This document shows, piece after piece, positions 1-8,365 of a stretch of DNA of 64,000 nt. The DNA comes from Variovorax sp. HW608 (GTDB taxonomy: Bacteria > Pseudomonadota > Gammaproteobacteria > Burkholderiales > Burkholderiaceae_C). The stretch is from the NCBI RefSeq assembly GCF_900090195.1, contig NZ_LT607803.1, forward strand, positions 992,001-1,056,000, written 5' to 3'. The translations under genes and the position numbers were made by a program. A model generated the notes under the pieces. It was not told the origin of the DNA, searched no databases, and saw only the letters and a program-made list of their open reading frames with translations. Each line of letters begins with the position of its first letter. Positions within the stretch are counted from its first letter, which is position 1.

Positions 1-545
1 GTGACCAGCAGGTAGTTGTATCCGTCCGGCGCAGGGACCGGGCTCGATGTTCCCTCGTACGAGCCGACCACGACAACCGCCGGGCCTGCGCTGCGCATGT
101 CCTTCGCCTCGATGTAGCGGCTCTCGGGCTCGGCGTTCTCGAGTTCGGCCGGCAACGCGACCCAGAGCTGGAAGCCCTGCACGTGCGACACGCCCTCTCC
201 TGCAGTCATCTCCTTGCCGTGCCAGACACCACCGCTTGCACGCATCCACTCGACGCCGCCATAGCCAATCCTCCCCGAGCCGTTCGCAGGATCCTCGAAA
301 CGCAACCAGCCTTCAGTGATGATCGTGACGGTCGCGATCCCCGAATGCGGATGGATTGGCATGCCCGCCCCCGGCATGGCGAAGGCGCGCAACGTCTGGG
401 CGTCCATCTCGAAGATATCGAGGAAGACAAACGGCTTGAGGATTCGCCCGAGGTCCGACGGGCTCATCAGCCGCACGATAGGCCCGTGGCCCTGGCCGCG
501 CGTGCGGTACGCGATGGCCCTTGGTACTGCGCGGTGAGAGTTCAT
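1..545 (-). CDS. Pirin family protein (3' end outside window)
   Basis: The frame starts at ATG 545-543 and stays open to base 1, so about 181 N-terminal residues are visible and the C-terminus is missing. The N-terminal cupin carries the pirin metal-ligand pattern His65-Pro-His67 in the stretch MPIHPHSG, followed by TVTIITEG and a WHGKEM segment. Pirins are iron-binding cupins; several act as quercetin or quinone dioxygenases, others as redox sensors. The start overlaps the azoreductase stop by 4 bp (ATGA), so the two are probably translationally coupled in an operon with the DoxX gene. The exact substrate is not inferable. Confidence 0.9.
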   Translation of the reverse strand, partial: MNSHRAVPRAIAYRTRGQGHGPIVRLMSPSDLGRILKPFVFLDIFEMDAQTLRAFAMPGAGMPIHPHSGIATVTIITEGWLRFEDPANGSGRIGYGGVEWMRASGGVWHGKEMTAGEGVSHVQGFQLWVALPAELENAEPESRYIEAKDMRSAGPAVVVVGSYEGTSSPVPAPDGYNYLLV

Positions 546-1147
546 GCTGGCAGCTGCTCGATCTGCGCCGCTGCAGCCTCCAGGGCGGCCTTGCGAACAT
601 CGGGGCTGATCCCGAGTCCTTCGGCGCGAACGAACTCGATCTCCTTGACGCCGACGAAGCCGAACATGCCCTTCAGATAGCTCTCCTGGTGATCAAGAAA
701 GGCAGCCGGATGGCCTTCGCTGTAGAAGCCGCCGCGCGAGGACGCGATGATCACCCGCTTGCCCGTGACGAGCCCCTCGACCCCGTTATCGGAGTAGCGG
801 AAGGTCCTGCCCGGCACAGCGAGCCGATCGAGCCACGCCTTCAACTGCGTCGGCAAAGAGAAGTTGTACATCGGCGCGCCGACGACAACCACATCAGCGC
901 CGAGGAAATCGTCGAGCAGGCGCGCGTTGCGGTCGGCGTCCTCCTTGACGGCGTCCTGCGGCTGCGCCCCGCGGAGCACGGCGAACTCGGCGCCGGTGAG
1001 ATGTCCGACCGGATCCGCGGCGAGATCGTGATAGGTAACCTGGACCGACGGATTGGCCTTCTTCCACGCAGAGACGATGCCCGCGGTCAGTTGACGGCTG
1101 GCGGATTGCGCCCCGGAGATGCTGGAGTCGATGTGAAGCAGCTTCAT
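542..1147 (-). CDS. azoR: FMN-dependent NADH-azoreductase, AzoR type
   Basis: A 201-residue flavodoxin-fold protein of the usual AzoR length. The N-terminal MKLLHIDSS strand-loop and the APMYNFSLP segment (near residue 91) are typical FMN-binding features, and SSRGGFYSEG lies in the second FMN-contact region. These enzymes reduce quinones and azo compounds with two electrons from NAD(P)H in the cytoplasm and protect against quinone stress. The gene lies 18 bp below the DoxX gene and overlaps pirin by 4 bp. The divergent LysR at 1665 probably controls all three genes; this is inferred from arrangement only. Confidence 0.93.
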   Translation of the reverse strand: MKLLHIDSSISGAQSASRQLTAGIVSAWKKANPSVQVTYHDLAADPVGHLTGAEFAVLRGAQPQDAVKEDADRNARLLDDFLGADVVVVGAPMYNFSLPTQLKAWLDRLAVPGRTFRYSDNGVEGLVTGKRVIIASSRGGFYSEGHPAAFLDHQESYLKGMFGFVGVKEIEFVRAEGLGISPDVRKAALEAAAAQIEQLPA

Positions 1148-1165
1148 GAGCTTTCCCCGATTCGC

Positions 1166-1555
1166 TCAGGCGTTCTTCAAGCGGGCGTCGATGCTCACTC
1201 GGCCGGCGCCGACCGCGGCGAGTTGCAGCAGCCCGCCGGCGATCGCGAAGTTCTTGATGAAGTGGATCATCTGGTTCTGATCGGCGAAGTTGTGGTGGAA
1301 GAAGATCGCGGCGGCGACGCAAAAGGCCGCGAGCACCGCGGCCACGATCCGCGTGCGGAAGCCGATCAGCAGCAGCAGTCCACCGCCGACCTCGACCGCC
1401 AGAGTCACCACGTAGGCGACACCCGGGAGCGGCAGACCCGCCGAAGCGATGTAGCCCGTAGTTGCGGCCGCGGCGCCGAGTTTCGACAGGCCGCTCAGGA
1501 GGAACAGAACGGCAAGAAGTACGCGGCCGCCGGCCGCGATCGTGGCATCGCGCAT
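1166..1555 (-). CDS. DoxX family membrane protein
   Basis: A small four-helix integral membrane protein of the DoxX family. Hydrophobic segments include VLLAVLFLLSGLSKL, the VVTLAVEVGGGLLLLIG stretch and a C-terminal AIAGGLLQLAAVG helix. DoxX proteins often accompany azoreductases and pirins and are linked to redox or thiol stress at the membrane, but their molecular role is poorly defined. I chose ATG at 1555 because GGAG sits 9 bases upstream. An in-frame ATG at 1582 would add nine residues (MKKLLEIQP) but has no visible ribosome binding site. First gene of the pirin-azoR operon. Confidence 0.85.
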   Translation of the reverse strand: MRDATIAAGGRVLLAVLFLLSGLSKLGAAAATTGYIASAGLPLPGVAYVVTLAVEVGGGLLLLIGFRTRIVAAVLAAFCVAAAIFFHHNFADQNQMIHFIKNFAIAGGLLQLAAVGAGRVSIDARLKNA

Positions 1556-1664
1556 GGGTTGAATCTCCAAGAGTTTTTTCATGATCAGCCGTGATGGTGC
1601 CGATCGCTGCAACCGCCGACTAGACGCAAAATGTCATTCAGTGAGTTACGAGAACAGGAACACC

Positions 1665-2561
1665 ATGAACCTGGAAGATCTGAGGACGTTCGTTGAGGTG
1701 GCCGATACCGGCGGCGTGGCGCAGGCGGCGCGTCGGCTCGGGCAGTCCAAATCGATCGTGAGCCGCCGGCTGGCGCAATTGGAGGAAGTGCTCGGCGTGC
1801 AGCTGCTGTCTCGCACAACACGCGGCTCTGCATTGACGGAAGCGGGCGCGACCTTCCGCGAGCACGCCGCAAGGGTCCTCAGCGAACTCGAGGCGGCAAG
1901 CGATGCGCTCTCGCCCGAAGGCCCGCTGCGGGGCTATTTGCGCGTAGCGGCGCCGCTGTCGTTCGGCGTGACGCAGCTGTCGCGCGTGCTCGCCGAACTT
2001 GCAAGACGTCATCCCCTGCTGAACGTCGATACCTCGTACAGCGACCGCTTCGTCGACCTCGTCGGCGAAGGATTCGACTGTGGCATACGCCTGGGCCTGC
2101 TGCCCGACTCGAGCATGCTGGCACGCCGGATCTGCGCGTTCCGCGGAATGCTCGTCGCGAGTCCCGAGTACCTGGAGGCGCACGGGACGCCGCTCACGTT
2201 GGCAGACCTGGCCGATCACCAGACCGTGACCAAAAAGGGCGAGGTATGGCCCTTGAGAGATGGGGACCAGGCCGCGCCATTTCGCCCCCGCTCCCGCTTC
2301 CATGCGGACAACGGCGAAGCCATCCTGGCCGCTGCCCTCGCCGGGATCGGCATCGCCGCGCTGCCCGACTTCCTCACGCAGCCCCATATTGCCGCGGGAA
2401 AGCTTGTCACCGTCCTGACCGAGTACGCCGCACCGGAAGCCGGCATGTACGTCGTTCGCCCGCCGGGTGCGTTCCGTTCACGCAAGGTGAGCGTCCTGAC
2501 CGACATCCTCATCGAGTATTTTGGCGACACGCGCATGGCATTGCCGGCCGTCACGCGTTAA
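1665..2561 (+). CDS. LysR family transcriptional regulator
   Basis: A 298-residue LysR regulator. The winged HTH spans about residues 1-60 (MNLEDLRTFVEVADTGG, then an SIVSRRLAQLE recognition helix); the periplasmic-binding-like effector domain runs from about 90 to 290. ATG 1665 is preferred over an upstream in-frame ATG at 1581 because AGGA lies six bases before it and the N-terminus then matches the family. It is divergent from DoxX-azoR-pirin and is the likely regulator of that operon. It closely resembles the LysR at 5383 and the remnant at 46.6 kb, so this is a locally expanded subfamily. Confidence 0.93.
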   Translation: MNLEDLRTFVEVADTGGVAQAARRLGQSKSIVSRRLAQLEEVLGVQLLSRTTRGSALTEAGATFREHAARVLSELEAASDALSPEGPLRGYLRVAAPLSFGVTQLSRVLAELARRHPLLNVDTSYSDRFVDLVGEGFDCGIRLGLLPDSSMLARRICAFRGMLVASPEYLEAHGTPLTLADLADHQTVTKKGEVWPLRDGDQAAPFRPRSRFHADNGEAILAAALAGIGIAALPDFLTQPHIAAGKLVTVLTEYAAPEAGMYVVRPPGAFRSRKVSVLTDILIEYFGDTRMALPAVTR

Positions 2562-2588
2562 TGTCCCGGCGCGGTGTGCCAGTGTGGC

Positions 2589-3563
2589 CTATTTCGGGTT
2601 CACCTGGATGCCGGCCGCCTTTACCAGGCCCGTGTTGCTTGCGATCTCACGCGCGATGGCCTGATCGAAAGCCGCGGGTTCCAGCAGGTTTTGCTCCGCC
2701 CCGACATTGGTCAGGGATTCCTTCACAGCCGGGTCTGCGAGAGCCTTCACAGTCTCCTTGTGCAACTTGGCGACGATGTCCCTCGGCGTCTGCGCTGGCA
2801 CGAACAGGCCAACCCAGAAGTCATAGTTCGAGTTGGGTACGCCAAGCTCGAGTGTCGTTGGCAAGCCGGGCAGCCTCGCCGAGCGCTGACCGCTGCTCAT
2901 GGCCAGGGGCACGAGGCGTTTGTCCTTGATCATGGGCAGGCAGACGATCAACGGGCACACGGTGAAATCGATGCGGCCGGCTATCACTTCGGAAACGGCT
3001 TCCGCACCCTTGAACGGCACATGCAATGCGTCGATGCCCGCCGCCACCCTGAAGCGTTCGGCGCTGAGGTGCGTGGCCGTACCCACGCCTGCCGAGCCGA
3101 ACGTCAGGGCATCGGGCTTCGCCTTGCCTCGGGCGATCAGGTCACCCAGCGACTCGATACCGCGACCGGGCGCCACGACCACCGCCTGAGGCAGGAGGGT
3201 CAGCGGTGTAACCCCGGCCAAGTCGCGCAGCGTGTCGTACGGCGCGCCTGGGTAGGTGATGGGCGTGATCGTGTACGAGGACGAATGGACCAGCAGTGTG
3301 TAGCCGTCCGGCTTGGCGTGCGCCGCTGCCGCCACGCCGATCGTGCCGGCAGCGCCAGGCTTGTTCTCGACGATGAATGGCTGGCCGAGTTGCTCGGACA
3401 GGCGCTGCGCCACCCTTCGCGCGATCACGTCAGCGGAACTGCCCGCCGTAAGAGGCACGATGACGTGCACGGGCTTCGCCGGCCAGTTCTGCGCGACGGC
3501 CGCCGTCGTCGCCAGGGCAACTCCGGCCGCGCCGACGATGCACCTGGCGACCAGCCGGCTCAT
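2589..3563 (-). CDS. Bug/TctC family periplasmic substrate-binding protein
   Basis: About 324 residues with an N-terminal signal peptide ending near AVAQ, followed by the diagnostic WPAKPVHVIVP strand, PGAAGTIG motif and DGYTLL segment of Bug (tripartite tricarboxylate transporter TctC) proteins. These periplasmic receptors bind carboxylates or other small ligands; most Burkholderiales Bug proteins are orphans without TctAB permeases, as here. The ATG at 3563 makes an ATGA overlap with the upstream hydrolase stop. ATG 3572 would add three residues, and neither start has a clear ribosome binding site. Ligand unknown. Confidence 0.92.
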   Translation of the reverse strand: MSRLVARCIVGAAGVALATTAAVAQNWPAKPVHVIVPLTAGSSADVIARRVAQRLSEQLGQPFIVENKPGAAGTIGVAAAAHAKPDGYTLLVHSSSYTITPITYPGAPYDTLRDLAGVTPLTLLPQAVVVAPGRGIESLGDLIARGKAKPDALTFGSAGVGTATHLSAERFRVAAGIDALHVPFKGAEAVSEVIAGRIDFTVCPLIVCLPMIKDKRLVPLAMSSGQRSARLPGLPTTLELGVPNSNYDFWVGLFVPAQTPRDIVAKLHKETVKALADPAVKESLTNVGAEQNLLEPAAFDQAIAREIASNTGLVKAAGIQVNPK

Positions 3564-4216
3564 AGATTGCATACGATGAAGTCCGCGATGGCGGGCCGCG
3601 CATAGTGGGACCTGTCGTGATTGCAGTGCCCGCTGTCGTCCCAGATCATCCGCGTCACCGGCCCGGACACGCGATCGTCCACCGCCGCCGCCTTCGGCGC
3701 GAAATAGCCGCCCAGGCTGCGCCCCACGATGCCGATGCGCTGCGCGTCGATCTCGGGCCGCTTCTCAAGGTAGTCGATCGCGGCGCTGACGGTTTCCTCG
3801 AAATGCGGCGTGAGGCGAAGGAAGAACGCGGTCTCGCCCTGGCCCGGACCATCGAAGGCAAACGTCGCCACACCGCGGGCGAGCAACATGTCGCTGACAT
3901 TGCGATAGTCGACCTTGGTGGTGTCCAGGCCCCCGATCAGGATCGCCACGGGCGCCTTGTCCACGCCCCGCGGCAACCTCAGATACGCCTTGAACTTGTA
4001 GTCCTTGTAGGGGAAGAAGACGGTCTCGACAGGCCGATCCAGAAGCGGCGCCGCCTTCTCGAAGGACTGGTGCTTGCGGACGCTGATCTGCTCCTTCACC
4101 GCGACATCGTCGAAGTACAGCACCCCGTCGGCCAGGAAGCGGTCCACGCCGTTGGACACGACCATCTTGGGCGTGCGCGAGTTGGCACCGTCAGCCTTGA
4201 GCTGTTCTTCTTTCAC
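3560..4216 (-). CDS. Alpha/beta hydrolase of the FrsA/DUF1100-like type, apparently internally deleted
   Basis: Encodes 218 residues where relatives (2,6-dihydroxypseudooxynicotine hydrolase/FrsA-like) are usually much longer (about 350 or more). The core is recognisable: AAPLLDRPVE, ILIGGLDTTK (oxyanion region), FAFDGPGQGE and the nucleophile elbow GRSLGG with Ser167. After residue about 190 (VDDRV) the chain jumps to DDSGHCNHDRSH, which matches the family C-terminus carrying the catalytic His (about 197). The segment with the expected acid residue and strands 6-7 is absent, and the N-terminal lid also looks short. The reading frame is preserved, but I infer that the enzyme is inactive. It is probably cotranscribed with the Bug gene, whose start overlaps its stop. 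Confidence 0.75.
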   Translation of the reverse strand: MKEEQLKADGANSRTPKMVVSNGVDRFLADGVLYFDDVAVKEQISVRKHQSFEKAAPLLDRPVETVFFPYKDYKFKAYLRLPRGVDKAPVAILIGGLDTTKVDYRNVSDMLLARGVATFAFDGPGQGETAFFLRLTPHFEETVSAAIDYLEKRPEIDAQRIGIVGRSLGGYFAPKAAAVDDRVSGPVTRMIWDDSGHCNHDRSHYARPAIADFIVCNL

Positions 4217-4501
4217 ACGAATGGCATCCTGATTTCACTGCGAAAACTGCGCGTCATGATCCGCGATTCCCTGCCCATCCAGAAATAGCGTTTGCGCATG
4301 GGCCCGATTCAGCCGCGGCATCGCGATGGGCGATCTCGATCAGATGGTCCTGGACCAGGGACCGCTGCAGTTCGCTGACTGCGAAACACTGCCACCCTCG
4401 TCGACCGGGACTCTTGCGTTGCACCAAGGTTGCGAGCGCTGATCCCGCCAGGAGTGGTCGGGTTAACAGTGCGATCGCGTCATCGGAATGCTCAGCTGAA
4501 G
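4217..4501. other. Intergenic stretch, no gene recognised
   Basis: About 285 bases between the CoxG-like gene and the truncated hydrolase. No frame here has recognisable protein similarity or coding-like codon use. It may carry the hydrolase-Bug promoter, but no convincing -35/-10 pair or hairpin was seen. Confidence 0.4.
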
Positions 4502-5062
4502 CTAGCGAATAAGCATCAGCAAAGTGATTGCAGCACCTGCAAAGAGGACGCACCAAGCCCAGGCGGGCAACTCCATGGGTACGAGTTCCGGGACAACCGG
4601 CGACTCGGCTTCGACGGCAGCCCGAGGCGTCGCCTTCTCGCGAAAGGCCCTGAAGAAATCGTCGGACATCTTGCGCGCAACGCTGTCGATCAGCCGCGAG
4701 CCGACTTGCGCCAGCTTGCCACCCACCTGGGCCTCTGCGGCATAGCGCAGTTCGGTGTGACCTTGCCGATCCAGCAACCGCACCTCGGCGCGCCCTTTCC
4801 CGAATCCAATGGCACCGCCTTGACCTTCGAACACCAGCACGCATGATTGCGCCGGTTGGATCTCCGTCATCTGCAGCATTCCATCGAAACGGGCTCGCAG
4901 CGGGCCGATCGAGGAAACCATGACCAACTTGAACCGGCCGTCGCTCACGCGTTCGACGGACTCGCAGCCCGGCACACAACAGCCGAGGACCTCCGGGTCG
5001 TTCAGGGCCGCCCAGACGTCCTGCGGCGACATCGAGATGGCCTGGCTGCCTGTGATTTGCAT
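4502..5062 (-). CDS. CoxG-like SRPBCC protein with C-terminal membrane anchor
   Basis: A 186-residue protein. Residues 1-145 match the CoxG/SRPBCC fold: MQITGSQAISM, PQDVWAALNDPEVLGCCVPGC (the start of the hydrophobic cavity), and YAAEAQVGGKLAQVGSRL near 107-125. Residues about 165-186 form a single hydrophobic helix, giving a tail-anchored topology as in CoxG of CO dehydrogenase clusters, which recruits CoxDE or the enzyme to the membrane. No coxMSL genes lie nearby, so CO oxidation is not implied and the partner is unknown. This is the only intact one of three CoxG copies in the window (others at 14.2-14.4 and 49.5 kb). Confidence 0.85.
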   Translation of the reverse strand: MQITGSQAISMSPQDVWAALNDPEVLGCCVPGCESVERVSDGRFKLVMVSSIGPLRARFDGMLQMTEIQPAQSCVLVFEGQGGAIGFGKGRAEVRLLDRQGHTELRYAAEAQVGGKLAQVGSRLIDSVARKMSDDFFRAFREKATPRAAVEAESPVVPELVPMELPAWAWCVLFAGAAITLLMLIR

Positions 5063-5069
5063 GAACGAT

Positions 5070-5164
5070 GGGAGGACCGGCTTCGTAGACGGAGCGAGTG
5101 TTCCGCACGCGGGGCCCGACCGACAATCGACGAATACTCACGTCGCATCAGACAAGCTCACGAA
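5070..5164. repeat. Dispersed CoxG-upstream repeat, copy 1
   Basis: The roughly 95 bases just upstream of the intact CoxG gene recur upstream of both CoxG remnants (14441-14574 and 49530-49664). Shared blocks include GTTCCGCACG, CGACCGACAATCGAC, AATACTCACGTCGCATCAG and ACAATCTCACG/ACAAGCTCACG. Read on the minus strand, the far end is the stop of an upstream gene tail ending RELV, followed by the spacer and the CoxG start. The rest of 5165-5382, up to the divergent LysR, encodes no recognisable protein. Confidence 0.8.
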
Positions 5165-5382
5165 CGGGTGTCGCCGAGTCCGGCGGGAAATGCACGAGCC
5201 CGGGCAAAGATGCGCAGTCGATCTTCGTGTCATCAGGACGGTGGGAAGTGCCCTCGCCCAGCCCCTTCCAGCTGAGCGCGTAGCGCATCCTGTTTACAGT
5301 CTCGCCATATCCGGGACACGTACCTGGATTCAGACAATGCCGCCGCTTTGAGGGAAACTGTGCCGCAAAAACGGGAACAACG

Positions 5383-6249
5383 ATGCTAGACATTGAGGAC
5401 CTGCAAACCTTTGTCGAGGTCGCCGACGCGGGCGGCGTATCGCAGGCTGCTCGCCGGCTCGGTATCTCGAAGTCCATCGTGAGCCGGCGCTTGCTCCGGC
5501 TGGAAGCTGACCTGGGTGCACAGCTTCTCGCGAGGACGACACGCGGCGCTGCCCTCACTGAGGCGGGGGTCACCTTTCGCGAGCACGCGGCGCGCGTCTG
5601 CGCCGAGATCGAAGTGGCGCGGGAAACAATCCTGCCTGCGGGCAATCTGCGAGGCCATTTGCGGATCTCAGCACCGCTCTCCTTCGGGCCCACGCATCTG
5701 GCGCCAGTGCTCGCGGAGCTGGCGCGCAGACATCCGCTGCTGCATGTGCACACTTACTACAGCGATCGTTTTGTCGACATCATCGGAGAAGGCTTCGACT
5801 GCGCGATTCGCGTGGGATACCTCAGCGACTCGAATCTGATCGCGCGCCGTATCGGACCGATTAAAGGAGCGCTCGTCGCCAGCCCCGACTACATCAGGGA
5901 GCATGGGGCACCCGAAACACCTGAAGAACTCCGGTCGCACCAGGCGCTCCTGCAGGGCACCGAGACCTGGCATCTCATCGATGGCGACAAGATGATCGCT
6001 GTTCATCCCCAGGGTCGCTTCAAGGCCGACAATGGAGCGGCTTTGACAGCGGCCGCCATCGCGGGGCTTGGCATCGCCGCGCTACCAGACTTCCTGATCG
6101 AAGGAGCCCTGGCGTCGGGCGCACTGGTCCGGGTGATGAGTCGCTATCCATTTCGTGAAGCCGGCATCTTCGTCGTGCGGCCGGCGGGGCGCCAGCCCGC
6201 GCGAAAGGTTCGCGCCGTCACTGAACTGATGATCGAATACTTCGGATGA
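5383..6249 (+). CDS. LysR family transcriptional regulator
   Basis: A 288-residue LysR protein starting MLDIEDLQTFVEVADAGG. HTH residues are about 1-60 (recognition helix SIVSRRLLRLE); the effector domain is about 88-288, ending ALTELMIEYF-like (here AVTELMIEYFG). It is highly similar to the LysR at 1665 and to the decayed copy at 46.6-46.8 kb, with the shared stretch FVDIIGEGFDCAIRVGY. It is divergent from the CoxG gene and converges on the P450 operon. Its target could be either flank; orientation favours the CoxG-hydrolase-Bug side. Confidence 0.93.
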   Translation: MLDIEDLQTFVEVADAGGVSQAARRLGISKSIVSRRLLRLEADLGAQLLARTTRGAALTEAGVTFREHAARVCAEIEVARETILPAGNLRGHLRISAPLSFGPTHLAPVLAELARRHPLLHVHTYYSDRFVDIIGEGFDCAIRVGYLSDSNLIARRIGPIKGALVASPDYIREHGAPETPEELRSHQALLQGTETWHLIDGDKMIAVHPQGRFKADNGAALTAAAIAGLGIAALPDFLIEGALASGALVRVMSRYPFREAGIFVVRPAGRQPARKVRAVTELMIEYFG

Positions 6250-6333
6250 GTCGCATGCCAGTGACCGGAGGCGAGGATCACGCGCTACAAGAGATCGGTA
6301 GCCTCCAGATACTATCTCCCTGGGCCGCACGAA

Positions 6334-7539
6334 TCAGCGACGGAGGCGCACGCGCAATTTCTCGAAACCGCGCAGCGTGTTGTGACGCACCCGAAGCGGC
6401 TCGTCGGCGAGCTCGATCCGCGAGATCTCTTCCAGCAGTGCCGCGAGGAGCGCCTCCACCTCCATGCGGGCGATCATCTGGCCGACGCATCCGTGAATAC
6501 CGGCGCCGAAGCCAACATGCCCCGTGACGGCGCGCGTCACATCAAACCGGTCAGGCTCCGGCCACTTCCTCGGGTCCCGATTCGCAGCCCCGAGCGACAG
6601 CAGGACTTTCTCGTCGGCGAGGATTCGAACGCCATCGATCACGCAGTCGCGGGTCGTCGTGCGGAACACCATCTGGAACGGTGACTCGAAGCGAAGGATC
6701 TCCTCGAATGCGTTCTTGACGCGGGCTGGCTCCTCGCGCAGCTTCTGCCACTGCGCGGGATGCTCGGCGAAAAGCCACATCGCACTGGCGAGCGCATGGG
6801 CGGTCGTGTCGATGCCCGCCGACAGGAACGAGCGCACCATGAGTGCGGCCTGCTCCTCGGTGAACTCGCCAGAATCCACACTTGCGTAGATCTGAATGCC
6901 CAGGCCGTTCGGATCCAGCGAATCGCGGCGGCAGGCATCGAGCACCCACTTGCTGACAGCCTCGGCGTTGGCCATTGCGGCATGCCACAGTTCGTTGCGC
7001 GGCCCCATGCCGTTGAAGACCATATTCCCGTATGCCACCAGGTTATCGCGGCCGTCCGGGCGGATTCCGATCGCGTCTGCGAACACCTTGAGCGGGAACG
7101 CCTCGGCCATCTCCCGCACCACGTCGACCGTGGGCTGGTCCAACAAGGAGTCCACGAGGCGGTGTGCTTCGGACTCGAAGCGTTCGCGCAGGCTGCGTAT
7201 AGCCGCTGGCGACAAGGTCCTGCTGATTGCGGCCCGGTTCGCCGTGTGCGCCGGTGGATCGGTCTCGAGGAGCATGCTGGGCGGACGCCACGGCGCTTCC
7301 TTCCTCGAGTTGCTGATCCCCACACCGGCGCCCGAACAGAAGGTCTGCGGGTCCATCAAGGCGCGTCGAACCTGGTCGAATCGCGCCATGCACCAGACGT
7401 TCCAGCGCGGCAGCTTCACCAAGGGCCCCGCATCGCGCAGCACCGCATGGAAGGGGTACGGATGAAGAATGTATGCGTCCGAGAACGGATCCACATCCAC
7501 ATCGACCGCGTCGCTGGACATCACTTCCACTTCGCTCAT
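6334..7539 (-). CDS. Cytochrome P450, CYP199-like
   Basis: A full-length 401-residue soluble bacterial P450. It has the I-helix oxygen-activation motif AGIDTT at 241-246, ExxR at 280-283 (EILR), and the heme loop FGAGIHGC with axial Cys351, followed by VGQMIARMEVEALL. The sequence style, including the C-terminal NTLRGFEKL, resembles CYP199 enzymes that O-demethylate or hydroxylate para-substituted benzoates; this is family recognition, not proof of substrate. It needs a ferredoxin and a reductase. The ferredoxin at 13901 is intact, but the reductase at 13020 appears damaged. Last gene of the FdR-Liv-SDR-P450 run. Confidence 0.93.
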   Translation of the reverse strand: MSEVEVMSSDAVDVDVDPFSDAYILHPYPFHAVLRDAGPLVKLPRWNVWCMARFDQVRRALMDPQTFCSGAGVGISNSRKEAPWRPPSMLLETDPPAHTANRAAISRTLSPAAIRSLRERFESEAHRLVDSLLDQPTVDVVREMAEAFPLKVFADAIGIRPDGRDNLVAYGNMVFNGMGPRNELWHAAMANAEAVSKWVLDACRRDSLDPNGLGIQIYASVDSGEFTEEQAALMVRSFLSAGIDTTAHALASAMWLFAEHPAQWQKLREEPARVKNAFEEILRFESPFQMVFRTTTRDCVIDGVRILADEKVLLSLGAANRDPRKWPEPDRFDVTRAVTGHVGFGAGIHGCVGQMIARMEVEALLAALLEEISRIELADEPLRVRHNTLRGFEKLRVRLRR

Positions 7540-7566
7540 CGCAAATCTCCCGAGCCGTCTGGTGGC

Positions 7567-8334
7567 TCAATGCATGATCGATCCGCCATCGACGACCAGC
7601 GTCTGCCCGGTCACGAAGGCGCTTTCCTCCGAGGCGAGAAAGACCACGGCCCCGATCAGGTCCTCGGGTTGCGAGTCGCGCTTCAGTGCACGGCTCGCGA
7701 CGATCGCGGTCGCTGCCTCGCGCCAGTCGGCGTGCTCTACCACCTGTTCGCTGAGCACCAGCCCGGGCGCGACCGCGTTCACCCGGATATTGTGAGCCGC
7801 CGCCTCGCGCGCGAGCGACTTCGTCAGTGCCAGCACCGCTCCCTTGGAGGTAACGTAGTGCAGAAGGAATGCCGATCCCTTGAAGGCGGTGGCCGAGGCG
7901 ATATTGACGATGCTGCCTCCGCCTGAGCGCGCCATCGCGGGTGTGACGGCCTTGGCGGCCTGCCAGCAGCCGCGCACGTTCACCGCCATGACACGATCCC
8001 ATTCCGCCGGATCGATCTCCGTGAAGTTGCGCATCCGCAGGTTGGCAAACAGAGCCGCGTTGTTGACGAGGACGTCCACGCGACCGAACGCCTCCAGCGT
8101 CCTGGTCACGACGGCGTCGAGATCCGAGTCGCTCGTGACGTCCACCCGCGCACCGATCGCCTCGCCGCCGGCAGCCTGCACAAGGCGAACGGTCTCGGCA
8201 GTGTCGGCAATGTCGCACGCGCAGATCTTCGCGCCCGCGGCCGCCAGTCCGAGTGCATAGGTACGCCCGATGCCTTGCGCTGCACCGGTGACGATAGCCA
8301 CCTTGCCAGCCAGGCGGGTCGAAGGAGATTGCAT
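7567..8334 (-). CDS. SDR family NAD(P)-dependent oxidoreductase
   Basis: A 255-residue classical short-chain dehydrogenase with cofactor motif TGAAQGIG, NNAA, catalytic YVTSK (LLHYVTSKGAV) and a C-terminal TGQTLVVDGG. The start at ATG 8334 has GAGAGG six bases upstream; a longer frame from 8418 would overlap livF without support. It lies between livF and the P450 gene and probably oxidises an alcohol made by, or feeding, the P450 step. Substrate unknown. Confidence 0.92.
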   Translation of the reverse strand: MQSPSTRLAGKVAIVTGAAQGIGRTYALGLAAAGAKICACDIADTAETVRLVQAAGGEAIGARVDVTSDSDLDAVVTRTLEAFGRVDVLVNNAALFANLRMRNFTEIDPAEWDRVMAVNVRGCWQAAKAVTPAMARSGGGSIVNIASATAFKGSAFLLHYVTSKGAVLALTKSLAREAAAHNIRVNAVAPGLVLSEQVVEHADWREAATAIVASRALKRDSQPEDLIGAVVFLASEESAFVTGQTLVVDGGSIMH

Positions 8335-8365
8335 GAATGACCTCTCTTGTGGATTTGAACAAAGA

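Noticed and set aside
521..1594. Long plus-strand open frame (357 codons) over azoR and DoxX
   Set aside because: It is antisense to two clear genes, has Arg/Glu/His-rich composition typical of GC-rich shadow frames, and shows no family features.
4502..5062. Assigning the CoxG-like gene to carbon monoxide dehydrogenase
   Set aside because: No molybdenum hydroxylase subunits (coxMSL) or coxDEF genes occur in the window; similarity is to the fold and anchor only.
4254..5141. Minus-strand frame of 295 codons overlapping CoxG
   Set aside because: It runs out of frame with CoxG, which has a normal fold and anchor; its MSIRRLSV start is just the conserved upstream repeat translated.
6250..6333. 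Possible rho-independent terminator between LysR and the P450 gene
   Set aside because: GGAGGC and GCCTCC are about 28 bases apart with no U-tract, too weak to call.
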